A stretch of DNA of 64,000 bases. Origin: Ceratodon purpureus. Lineage: Eukaryota > Streptophyta > Bryopsida > Pseudoditrichales > Ditrichaceae. The notes below the pieces were generated by a model, which was not told the origin of the DNA, did not search any database, and saw only the letters and a program-made list of their open reading frames with translations. Positions 33,164-42,578 of the stretch are shown piece after piece. Made by a program: the position numbers and the translations under genes. The stretch is taken from NCBI GenBank assembly GCA_014871385.1, contig CM026426.1:110146457-110210456 (forward strand). The letters are read 5' to 3'. Position 1 is the stretch's first letter; each line of letters begins with the position of its first letter.

Positions 33164-33961
33164 CTGAGGCTCGCACAAGTAATGTGTTGGATGAGGTTCG
33201 GCCCAGTCTTTTCGACCTACTCTATGCTTGACGATGTCCTTCTTGTTTGGTGATACTTTTGTTTGACCATTCCACCATGCATGAATGCATTGTTTGACGT
33301 ATTCAGATAGCCCTGGTCTCTTCTTCCGATGCAATCAAAGACTGCAAACCGTGACTGGAGTATTGGGGACATAAACCCTTCTGTTCAGCGCAATATTGAT
33401 GCTCTTCTGTGTCGTAACCAAAACACGTGACAACGGCCTCACTCCCTCCATCCCCTGGCTAACTGCGGCATCTAACAACGCACTCTTCCTTGCCAACAGC
33501 TCGTTAGAGTTAGCCTGCTTCACTAACTGTAACTCGTTCTTGAAGTTCTCAATGAAAGAATGAATAACCTTTGCTTCCTGTAGCCAAGCATAGTAAACAG
33601 GTAGCAAAGGCGAAATAGTGTTGTGACGCATGACCTTCTCCATAACATCTCTCCTACTAGATGGACCGGAACAACTTCTCAACTCTTCGACTATGTACTG
33701 TGCTATGCGAAGGGAGATCCGGTTCGACTCCCGCACAGTTAGAGCATCATCAACTTCATGATCCGGAGGCACAAAAGCTAAAACCAATGCCTCCTCATGT
33801 CTTTGTCTATCTCGTGCTCTCTGAAGGGCCTTCCTTTCTCTTGCCCTCTCTGTAGCTACGGCCCATAACTCCTCCTGCAAGCGAGCTTCGGCAAGCCTAG
33901 CCGCTGGACCTGGGCGGCTGATACCCTGTCGCAAGCGCTGCCTCTTAGCGGTGTTTCCCAT
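33164..33961 (-). pseudogene. Transposase-like gene, exon 1, in-frame TGA
   Basis: The ATG at 33961 follows a possible 5'-UTR acceptor (CTTAGCTTTCCAG). The first ~80 residues are Arg/Ala/Gln-rich and helical with a basic N-terminus, then come a helical domain and a segment with ARKSALLDAAVSQGMEGVRPLSRVLVTT. TGA at 33335-33337 interrupts an otherwise continuous frame that resumes with LHRKKRPGLSEYVKQCIHAWW and runs to the donor at 33164. CGA in place of TGA would restore an Arg. Together with the frameshift in exon 2 this copy is inactive unless both are artefacts. Confidence 0.6.
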
Positions 33962-34740
33962 CGCTGGAAAGCTAAGAGAAAAACAGACGTAGAAAACAAT
34001 AGACACGCATCAGTTTTCTGAAATTGAATAATCTGAGATCATGGTTGCGGGGTGCAGTCCGTGAAGGGTTTACAGAAGAAAAACACAAAATAACTCTTTC
34101 ATGAGACTGTAGCGGCAACTCACCGTCGAATATTAATCTCGTCACTTCGTGAACTCAAGAGATTCGCAAGAAGCAGTAGGAGACCCTACTGAAAGCCTTT
34201 CCTCAGAAACAAAAGGTGTGTTCTCAAAGCTACTTACGGAATAACATAACGAAATTGGACTCATGAATAAAGACCGCCTAGGGGACTCATCTACGATGTT
34301 GCATCTGCCTAGATAGAAATCGAGGTTCCCTTGCTTTGACACTGGGGTTTCTTCAACATAACCCAAATCAGAAACCTCACAAAATGAATGGCAGCAAGAA
34401 GAACCAAACTCAGTGATCGGAGCTGCAGTAAAGTATGATGTTATCAGTTTCTGCACAAAGACAACCTGCCGCTGCGTCGACTTTGACATTCTTCACACAG
34501 GAAGAGTAACCGCCCTTAAACTCATGAACAAGCTAAACTACAGATCAAACCAAAATCTTCAACACATTGTAAACCTCAATTCGCAAGCAACAGCATGCTA
34601 CAGCAAAGACGCAACACTGTGCTGCATGGGCGATGAGAGGAACCAGCGAGAGAGACGATGACGTGGACAAATCAAGAGGTGGTGGCGCCTTCATGGCATG
34701 GCGGCCCGGGAAAACAGGATTTGTTGAACAACGAGGCAGT
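33962..34740 (-). promoter_or_regulatory. Leader and upstream region of transposase-like gene
   Basis: Region 5' of the minus-strand gene. A 115-codon minus-strand frame (34142-34489, ATG start) lies here without a family match and may be leader sequence. Composition is mixed, with a GC-rich patch at 34665-34720. No TATA box was placed. Confidence 0.3.
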
Positions 34741-35339
34741 AGTTATGACAGATTCCATGTACATCATATACTCTAGAGTACATTGTGTACAAGTAGCACA
34801 CAGGAAGACGTCGAGGGCAAAGTAACGGAAAAATGACCATTTTCATTATTTGACAAAAGGCCATTGTAGAAATGCGTGCCGCCGTCGAGAATCATGCCTC
34901 CGATTACAAAAAATCTCAATTTTCCACTTTGTATTCCGTTGCAACTGAAACCAGCACTTACTTCCATGTACAGACCAAATTAACTATGTACTTGTAAAAT
35001 CAGGGATAGATTCCAATAGGCTATTCCTTCTTATCTCCTTTGCGAAAAACGAAAATAGAATTAGAGCCTTTGATGATGAAGAATTTTGTACTTTTCTCAT
35101 ATACAAGTATTGTGTGACTTTTTTGTACTAGTGCACAATAGTACAAATTGAACACACTTAACTTGCTTTTCTAATTGATTCAATAATGCAAAGGAAGTCT
35201 CTACATATGTAGTATTTGGAAAAACAAAACAAAAACCGAAGAAAAAGCTTCTGAGTACGGGTGACTATAAGTACAAATTTGTGCCGTCAATGTATATTGT
35301 ACTTTGACTCAAAAAGTACATTGGTCTAGCATACTTCCA
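34741..35339. other. GTAC-rich spacer
   Basis: About 12 GTAC tetranucleotides in 600 bases, often as TGTACA or AGTACT. No gene or larger repeat was recognised. Enrichment stops at the C-run at 35340. Confidence 0.6.
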
Positions 35340-35355
35340 CCCCCCCCCCCCCCCC
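35340..35355. repeat. Poly-C run, 16 bases
   Basis: Sixteen consecutive C followed by GGGG. It marks the border between GTAC-rich sequence and the FCP1-like locus. Such runs can form i-motif or G-quadruplex structures and are error-prone in sequencing. Confidence 0.95.
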
Positions 35356-35673
35356 GGGGATATAGAAATGACAGGTGGAGAACAAACAGACACGAAATTG
35401 GGGGGTCAGGAGCCGAAGGTGAATTGTGATGACGAGAAGGAGACAGTCAGCAGTGACACTAGCGGGGGAAAGAAGCCCTCCGAGAAGACATTGGAGACGG
35501 ATAACGAGGCATCGCAGAGTGATGCTAGCTTGTCAAGGAAGAGATCATCGCTCCGACTTAGCAAACGACAAGAGGATGCCGGGAATGTTGTGGTTGTAAG
35601 CCAGTCTCCGTCAACAAAGAAGATCACGGAGAATAAGAAAACCGCAGCAGCATTGTCGAGTGGGAAGGGGAAG

Positions 35674-35829
35674 GTACGTGAATTAAAAGATCTTTGATGA
35701 TCGCAATATGTAATGCTAGGATGCTTGGTCACTGTCTACGTGATGATATCCGGATTTTCCTAATAGGTTTAAGGTGTCATCCTTAATCCTCGGTTAAGAT
35801 TAGATGACGTAGATACTATGTTTGCACAG
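35674..35829 (+). other. Intron of gene A with one palindrome
   Basis: Phase-0 intron at the same place as the intron before the phosphatase-like domain of gene B. It contains TTTAAGGTGTCATCCTTAAT at 35768-35787. Confidence 0.65.
35768..35787. repeat. 20-bp palindrome copy
   Basis: TTTAAGGTGTCATCCTTAAT, a good match to the consensus, in the intron of gene A. Confidence 0.75.
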
Positions 35830-37221
35830 GATTGTGCTATACCAAGTAGGATCGAAGCAGCAACGTTGGTGCCCAACATTGAAGCGCCTTTAAGAGCACC
35901 TGTCCCTATGAAAGCATATTTCATTATCTTTGAAATTCAGAGAGTGTTGGCAGCGATCCAATATTTAGGGGATACTGAAGTCTCGGGTCTTGTTCACACG
36001 CCGCTAGATTGTTGTTACGATGAAGTCTCGCTCACCTTAGTTGGAAAATGTGATTTAGTTCGTGTGCGTTCCAACTTCCTGGAGTTCTGGGAGAAACTCT
36101 CTGCACTTGAGAATGTTTTTCCATTAGTCTGGAGTGATCTCCAATATGATCGTGTACGAGACATCTGATCTTTTTATTTCAGGAGTGTAGAGTGAAACCG
36201 GGTAGGATATTTTCTCAGTATGACATGAAGGAAATGAAAGATAAGAGTGGCTACAAGCATAGGAAACCCCTCGCTGTAGATTCTCTTAAGAAGCATGGCG
36301 ATGTGTATTATTTGAAAGACTTGAGGGAAACTCTTTGGACAAGACCATACCAATGGAAGTTCAATCCCAAGCCCCCAGAAGGAGTTTATCCAGAAGTTAC
36401 TAATACCCTGTTGATCGATTCAAATCGAGAGACAAATGTAACTTCTCCTGGGAATGTACTCTATACATCTCCATGGCATTATCCAACTGATCGTCACTCC
36501 AACCTTGTGAAGAATCTCTTTCCGTTTATTCGAGAACTAGCCGGCTCTGGAGAGAATGTTAGGGAATTTATGAAGAAGAATCGGAACATGGTTCCTGGCT
36601 TGGATCCATTGGGTAGTAAGGATCATGTTGTAGTCGAACTAAGGAAATGGCAGAGAGCTAAATGATCGATGTGTTGATTCCATGGAATAGATAATCGAGA
36701 AAGCAGAAGTTTACCTATCAAGGATTTATGTAAGAATTTCTTTTTAGTAGTGTGATAGCACTTCTTCAGTGCTGATAAGTAATATATGTTCTCGAGGACA
36801 ATATTTCTGAATATACTGCTTCTTTTGATTGAATGTAAAGGTTAATTCACGGTTGATTTATATAGTATTCGTATGGTTTGAATGTGATCATCTAAGAGTA
36901 ATGTGGAGAGTGTTTAATGCAACTGTCTGGTTCCTCTGATTTTTGTAATATATATTTCACGCATTTGAATAATTATTTTGTTCCGAATGTTGTAATATGA
37001 TTTGGATCTGACTCTTATGATCTCTAACAATTCGCATTAGAGTCTTAGATTGCTTTTACAACTGAGGTCAGAGATTCGATACTGTTTAGTTTCTTTGGTC
37101 CGTTGAATACGTCTTACAGGAATTTGACTTGAAGTTCTTTCTCATTTACTGGTACGTGTGTGGTTAATATTCCATTTCTTTCACCTATTCCTTTTTCCTA
37201 TCTTGTGTTTGTACTTTGAGA

Positions 37222-37399
37222 ATTAAGGTATTCATCTGAATTCTAGATCAATGTACCATTTATTAAATTTTGTTTTGGTATGTTGTCTTACAACTGATAT
37301 TTTTCTGTTGTTCATGTCGTTCATCTGCTTATGTATTCTTCTTCAGAGATGGACATGTCTGTTCTATATGGGCTTCGCATCTAAGATGACCATCTTAAT
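37222..37399. repeat. Two 20-bp palindromes
   Basis: ATTAAGGTATTCATCTGAAT (37222-37241) and TCTAAGATGACCATCTTAAT (37380-37399), both with one slightly decayed end. Confidence 0.7.
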
Positions 37400-37700
37400 C
37401 TACACCTTAAACAGTGGTATAAGGTTAAGTAGTCCTCCATTCTATTCATCCCTTGGTCCTTGGTGGACCAAATTTTAAATTGTATGTGACGTCTACTAAG
37501 AATATGGCTGTTTGATATATTCGTTGAATATATTATTCGTCTCTTGTATTGTCATTTTCGTCATTACTTTAGGTTACACTTTGTGTAGATATGGTCATTT
37601 TTTTTTATTTCTTTTTTGTTTTTAAAAATTCCGTGGTATTGAATCAATATGCAAATTCGATTGAATCTACTAGATATGAAGCATAACAAGAGTTTGATAG

Positions 37701-37784
37701 ATATCCTTGGTATATGAGTCCTGCAGTCTTGGATTAAGATGATCGTCTTAATCTGAGACCGCAGAGGTCATATACCAAGGATAT
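37701..37784. repeat. Foldback 1, 42-bp arms centred on a 20-bp palindrome
   Basis: Arms begin ATATCCTTGGTATATGA and end ...CCAAGGATAT, with about 7 mismatches in 42 pairs and no loop. The centre at 37742.5 is exactly the centre of ATTAAGATGATCGTCTTAAT (37733-37752). Confidence 0.9.
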
Positions 37785-37916
37785 GTACTGAACTCTAGTA
37801 GATACCCTCGGTATATAACATCTAAGGTTATGGATTAAGATGGTCATCTGAATCTATGACCGCCGATGATATATACCGAGGGTATCTACTGGAGTTCAGT
37901 ACATATCCTTGGTTTA
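37771..37916. repeat. Foldback 2, ~70-bp arms centred on a 20-bp palindrome
   Basis: CCAAGGATATGTACTGAA at the left pairs with ...CAGTACATATCCTTGG at the right. Inner arms include GTAGATACCCTCGGTATAT and its complement. The centre coincides with ATTAAGATGGTCATCTGAAT (37834-37853). Its outer arms overlap foldbacks 1 and 3, so the three interlock. A transcript would fold into a long hairpin like small-RNA precursors. Confidence 0.88.
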
Positions 37917-37956
37917 TGACTTCTGCGGTCTTGAATTAAGATGATCACCTTAATCC
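37903..37956. repeat. Partial third foldback unit
   Basis: ATATCCTTGG...GCGGTCTTGAATTAAGATGATCACCTTAAT repeats the left arm of foldback 1 in direct orientation about 202 bases downstream. Its own right arm is only weakly preserved beyond the 20-bp core (37935-37954). Confidence 0.75.
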
Positions 37957-38095
37957 ATCCGTCTGCAAATGGACTCTTTTCTCGGATGGATTTGTATGTT
38001 TTCACTAATCGTGAATTCGTTTTCAAGATCGTTTCAGCGTCGTTCTTGAGGCATTTTATAATTTTATGTTTATCTGTCTTCAGAGATCTTCAAGA

Positions 38096-39219
38096 ATGTC
38101 TAAAACAGCAATTCGTGGCATTAAGGGTATTCGTGTTACATCGGATACATGCTTTCCAGAGGATATACATCCTTATCCTGTCCATCGAACTCGTTCGATG
38201 GCCCGACATACTAGAGGAACTAAGTAGCTCGAAGTTGGATGAGGACAATTTTTCAGTAGATGGTAGAGTATGTGGTCTACTGTTTAAGTAGAACGGAAGA
38301 TACGAATTGTTTTTGTAATTGAAGTTATATTTGAACTTAAGTTGTTCTTTGATGAAGGTCTTAAATTCTGTGGTGTCGTTATGCTCCACAGGATGCCTTG
38401 GGTGTGGCATCGAAGATTCAAACGGTTCCCTCAGGCAATACTAGAACAAGATTGGTCATTCTCAACCTAAACCACGTGCTGTGCAATATTGTTTTTGTCC
38501 ATACAAAGAAAAAAGAAGAGATTCCCGCGCACACTTATGTGGAATGTCGGGAGGATATTCAGTATGAGAAGCCGGTTCTGATTAAGGCTTCTACAAGGGA
38601 ATCGTATAGGCTAGTGACTGCTTGTCCAAATGTCCGTTAATTTCTTCAGAGGCTCATGGCGTTAGCACATGTTGGGGTTTGGACGTGCATGTCGAAGGAT
38701 ATGGCTATCCCAATAGTGTCGTGGTTGTTTGGAGAATCTCAACCGCTGTTTCTTCTAACCCAAGAGTATTGCACTACTCTGAAACATGGCGAGAAGAGTT
38801 TAATGTATCGTTCTCAGGATGCACTTCATGAGGAATTCTTCAAAGAACTTCCTCTCTTCTGGAAGTTGGAATGGCCTATAGATTTGGGAGGCTTTGTGCC
38901 ATCACCCGAGAATACGGTCATTGTTGATGATACTCCCTTGAAGTGTTACCTGAATCCAGAGGGAAATTGTATTTATCCTAAGCCTTGGCATAGCGCAAAT
39001 GAATCGCACAGTGATATTCTTAAAGATATGCGCGATCTCTTCAACTTGAGTCGTTCGGATCTGTCTGTACCACAGTATGTAGATATCTTGATGGTGGATC
39101 CTAAGGGATTTAGAGCCTATGGGCAAAATCCAATTTCAAGAGATAGACAGATTGCGGATACGCTGAAGCCGTTCACTAGGCTAGTTAGACCCAGTATACT
39201 GTTCTTGCGAAGACGTTGA
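38096..39219 (+). pseudogene. FCP1/NIF-phosphatase-like gene B, in-frame TAA
   Basis: A first short exon may start at the ATG at 38096 (basic, Arg/Thr-rich, stops after ~43 codons). The domain exon starts at 38392 after CTCCACAG, at the position and phase used in gene A. It shows TRLVILNLNHVLCNIVF (first strand), FLQRLMALAHVGVWTCMS, a linker ending LFGESQPLF, FFKELPLFW and NTVIVDDTPLKCYLNP, a convincing FCP1-homology order. The nucleophile motif D-x-D is L-N-L-N-H, so catalysis is unlikely. TAA at 38638-38640 sits where CAA (Gln before FLQ) would fit. The C-terminal part runs to TGA at 39217. Confidence 0.65.
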
Positions 39220-39246
39220 AGCCGTTCACTAGGTTAGTTAGACTCC
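39160..39246 (+). repeat. 53-bp tandem duplication at the exon end of gene B
   Basis: CGCTGAAGCCGTTCACTAGG at 39161 recurs as CGTTGAAGCCGTTCACTAGG at 39214. The second copy reads CTAG|GTTAGT, a usable GT donor; the first reads CTAG|GCTAGT, a GC. The duplication puts TGA (39217) before the GT donor, so splicing at the second copy would include a stop. Confidence 0.75.
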
Positions 39247-39949
39247 AGTAGATGGTATTAACGGAGACTATGAGATTAAGCAGACAGTCTTAATCATTTT
39301 GAACATCCTCTCGGTGGTCCGTAATCTGCCTTCATACTCTTACTATTTTGTGGATCGATTACTTTGGAGTAAAACGTGATCGATTAATTTTGAAAATCAG
39401 ATTGTGTTTGGTCTCATCTTATTTGCCTTATTCATCCATTACATGTTAGTAAGGAATAAGTGTAAGTTGTGCTTTGAAGTAATCAATGTCCTTAGGGAAT
39501 GTATGCATTTCGTTTCAGTATCTTGGAATAGTGCATTTACTGTGTCCTCTATTCTTCGATTTGGTGCAGGTTGTTTTGGGTTCTATACATTGACGAATTG
39601 GTTACAGTGGAGGACTTGGAATCACGTCTATACAATGCACATATTCCCTTGATTTTATGTTCTTCATTGAGGCCGTGTAGTCGGACAAGCTTTAATTGGA
39701 AGAGTATTCTTAATTTATCAGTCGCAAATATTTAGTGTTTTTCTGCTTTTGTATGTAGAGAGTGAGTATCCAAAATCACTTTCGATGTAGAATGTGAACC
39801 TGAGGTTGTACCCTAAACGTTTGGCACCATTTGATGTCAAAGTTACATCCCGAGGGCCGAAATCAAGTTGAAAATGTATTTGGTTCTGTATGCCTATAAC
39901 TGTTCTTTACCTTGGCAACTTTTGACATTTGCCAGATTATATATGACAG
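39220..39949 (+). other. Intron of gene B with one palindrome
   Basis: T-rich non-coding stretch ending in the acceptor TATGACAG (39949). It contains ATTAAGCAGACAGTCTTAAT at 39275-39294, the last copy in the window. Confidence 0.5.
39275..39294. repeat. 20-bp palindrome copy, last in window
   Basis: ATTAAGCAGACAGTCTTAAT; outer hexamers intact. Confidence 0.75.
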
Positions 39950-40357
39950 GTCTTCATAGACACGCGTGGTGGTCAGCCTACTCCACATATGAATGCAACC
40001 AATGCCGGGGTTCGCAAGAACATTTGTGAGCGCTATGTTTTGCCAGCAATGGACTACTCTTCACCTTCTGATATAAACGTCGGTGTCGTCAACAGCTGGC
40101 CACATCGGCCTAAGAAAGTAATAAATCCACACAACATAGTGCATTCTTATGCAAACGTCAATGCAAGCTTCTACGGTGGTATGTACAGTAGATTCTTTGG
40201 AAGGCGTCCTAGCAGTGGAATACCTTCAAAAGTCAGGATAGAAGGTCCAATGCCACCTGGAAGTACTAGATCGAATAGAAGTGTTCTTATGAGGATTTAT
40301 GAAGAAAGAAAGGCAGCTGTAGCAGCAGGGATTATTCACTGGTCTGATGCTAGTTAG
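39950..40357 (+). CDS. Last exon of FCP1-like gene B or separate small gene
   Basis: Open in phase 0 from the acceptor at 39949 to TAG at 40355-40357 (136 codons; first internal ATG at 39989). The sequence is basic and moderately polar (FFGRRPSSGIPSKVR, then a Lys/Glu helix at the end). No family is recognised. Its position, strand and acceptor suggest a C-terminal tail of gene B, but no homologous tail was seen after gene A. Apparently undamaged. Confidence 0.45.
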   Translation, partial: VFIDTRGGQPTPHMNATNAGVRKNICERYVLPAMDYSSPSDINVGVVNSWPHRPKKVINPHNIVHSYANVNASFYGGMYSRFFGRRPSSGIPSKVRIEGPMPPGSTRSNRSVLMRIYEERKAAVAAGIIHWSDAS

Positions 40358-41620
40358 ATTCTTGTAATATATGATATGTAGTGCATATGATGAGAGTAGC
40401 CTACATTGGGGAAAGTGTGTACACTACATATTACATTAATATACATCAAAAGATGTTTTGGAGAATAAGAGGTTTTTGAAGTTGGTGAAAATTCAGTATG
40501 AAATTGAGATGTTTTAATAACCAATTGATGTATGCAATGGATCTCATTTAGAGCTCTCTGCAATATTGAGTGTTTAAGCACTTAACCAATCGTATATTAT
40601 TTCTTCTACATTCTCCTTTCAAAGCAAAAGTATTCTTAAAATAGTTCTTATCCTATAAATTTTCATATAGATTAGGGACTATAACATTATGAAACTCAAT
40701 AATGAATGGGCTTATAGTATGAATAACAAATAATGAATAGATTAGGACAGAGTTTGGAGGGAGATGGGTCTGAAATTACAAAACGTGCGAGATCTATTCA
40801 ACAACGCAATTTTGTTCCAATGTGCCAAATTCGCCCATTGTTCCCAAATTAATTAAAATGGTGTTCTGTGTGAATTGAGTACAATGCGTTCTAAACTCAT
40901 TGGATAGACATCTAGAATGTGGCAAGATTTTTATTTTATTTATTTATTTAATCGGAGTAGACAGTGGTTCTTCTTTGAACACATTTTTTTATTTCATTCT
41001 AGAATAGCCATTTACAGATAGATTTATAAAAAAAATTCGATTTTTTCCAGGAATTCTCTAAAATGGCTTATCAATTGCTATGTTAATCTCGATAATTATT
41101 AAAGAGGCACCCATGGAGAAGGTAGTAACTCCACTGACAATGAGGTTGCTGGCAGCAATGAGGACAGTGACAACGCGAGCAATGGCCGTGTGTGATTTGG
41201 CCGCAATGTGTCTTAAGTTGTAGCTATGTAGAATGTGGCTGGCAACAATGTTTTTTTTAAATGGATTAGACCATGGTTCTCCCTTAAACTTGTTTTGTGG
41301 ATAACTCACGAAAGTGCCTAGTCCATGCAATTATTAATCTCCTTAATTAATGGGTCTTAGTAATCATATGTACCGGTCACGCTAAATTAAGATTTTAATT
41401 TCTAAGACAATTTTCTAAGTACCCACATCAAATGGGGATGTGTGGTTTAGGGCCATGGCAATGATTTGCATGGAGTGGCAATTAAGGGGGATATGAGAGC
41501 TTCCCACCAATTCCTTAACCTCCCTTCATTAAACTCTATTTGAGACTCTCAACCCCCTCTAACAAGGACGCACAGGTGGTTGACTCCAGCACGGATTCCC
41601 CTCTCTTTTCTTCGCTTCTT
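40358..41620. other. Spacer, no gene seen
   Basis: AT-rich, scattered short frames on both strands without support. No repeats recognised. Confidence 0.45.
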
Positions 41621-41869
41621 CCTATACGCCGCACGTGGTTGACTCCAGCACAAGTCTGCCTAGAGCAGCCGAAGCCGCTCCCTTTGCTATGAGCAAACGC
41701 CCAGGCTTTTTTTGTTTTTTCAATTGGTGTTGTGGGTGCCGAGGAGAGACCGTGGAGGAGAAGAACCGCCCTCTTCGTACCGTTGATGATCGAGAGCAGG
41801 TGACGAAGAGCAGCAGCCTTGCCACCAAGAAGTCAGAGGAGCCGTTGCGGTATGCAGCTCGAAGGAGCT

Positions 41870-42300
41870 GCAGCGTGAGCAGCGGGCCGTGGAGGAGAGG
41901 GCAGCGGAGCTCAGGCGCAAGGGAGCTGCGAGGGAGCTGCAAGGAGCTGAGGAGGGAGCTACGGGGCACGGAGCTCAGGCGCAAGGAGCTGCGGAGGCGC
42001 AAGGGGCTGCGGAGGCGCAAGGGGCTGCGGAGGCGCAAGGGGCTGCGAAGAGCTGCGAGGCGCAAGGAGGCAAGCTTCGGAGACGCAAGGGGCAAGCTGC
42101 GAAGGCTGTGAGGGGCGAGTTGCGGAGGTCGTGAGGGGCGAGCTGCGGAGGCGCAAGTTAGTAGCAGGGGAGCCGCAAGGCACAAGGAGGCAAGCTGCAG
42201 AGGCGCAAAAGGCGAGTTGCGGAGGCCGCAAGGGGCGAGCTGCGGAGGCCGTGAGGGGCGAGTTGCGGAGGCGAGCTGCGGAGGCGCACTGCGAAGACTG
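41870..42300 (+). repeat. GC-rich minisatellite GCGGAGGCGCAAGGGGCT and variants
   Basis: From about 41880 the sequence is built from GGAGCT/GCAAGGAGCTGCGGAGG words. An 18-base unit is repeated nearly perfectly three times at 41990-42050, then looser copies run to 42300. All frames on both strands give Arg/Leu or Ala/Gln repeats. It lies upstream of coiled-coil gene 2 and may be its leader. Not translated as far as can be judged. Confidence 0.8.
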
Positions 42301-42578
42301 CTCAGGACTTTGGCGAGGTAAGTTGCCGGTTTTCTGCTCTCTCCTCTTTGCATTGTATTTTTCCAGAACAGGTGGAGTGAATCGGCCATGGTGTATTCGG
42401 AAGTCTATGGGTTCAGCCATGGCCGCCACAGTCCTTAGTTCTAAAAGATTTTTGAATAAACAATTTAACTAGTCTCATCCGCAAGAGTAATACCCCGTCA
42501 GTGGTCTTCCGTTTTCCAGCTGCCATGCGCGATCCCCCTATTGTAAAATCTGTTGTTTTTGCACTACCAGTGCCTGGA

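Larger units (their letters stand above)
35368..36665 (+). pseudogene. FCP1/NIF-phosphatase-like gene A, frameshifted
   Basis: Exon 1 (35368-35673) encodes a disordered Lys/Ser/Glu-rich N-terminus and ends at AAG|GTACGT. The intron is 156 bases to GCACAG at 35829. Exon 2 encodes a domain with the order of FCP1/SCP CTD-phosphatases: a first strand YFIIFEIQRVL, a region ending LVWSD, then VYYLKDLRETLW and NTLLIDSNRET. FCP1 enzymes dephosphorylate the RNA polymerase II tail using D-x-D-x-T in the first strand; here that is FEIQ, so catalysis is not expected. The frame changes near 36150 (frame of 35830 to frame of 36192). Paralogous to gene B downstream. Confidence 0.55.
36666..38095. other. Spacer between FCP1-like genes A and B
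   Basis: No gene. AT-rich with five palindrome copies and a complex foldback at 37.7-37.96 kb. It likely contains the 3' end of A and the promoter and leader of B (an acceptor-like CTGTCTTCAG ends at 38083). Confidence 0.5.

Noticed and set aside
30442-33961. KDZ-class transposase
   Set aside because: The characteristic YDIACQ-type and GRTDGE-type motifs I associate with that class are absent; only the HGKG...DGAGAVVKR family signature is seen.
36152-36182. A 29-base intron (GTACGA...TTTCAG) joining the two frames of gene A
   Set aside because: Too short for splicing; alignment with gene B supports a simple frameshift.
35368-40357. Giant-virus insertion (FCP1-like phosphatase, methyltransferase-like genes)
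   Set aside because: The genes have spliceosomal introns with conserved positions and no viral core genes are present.
41635-42472. Protein-coding genes in the GC-rich minisatellite
   Set aside because: All frames on both strands are open because of the repeat unit; the products are Arg/Leu or Ala/Gln repeats.
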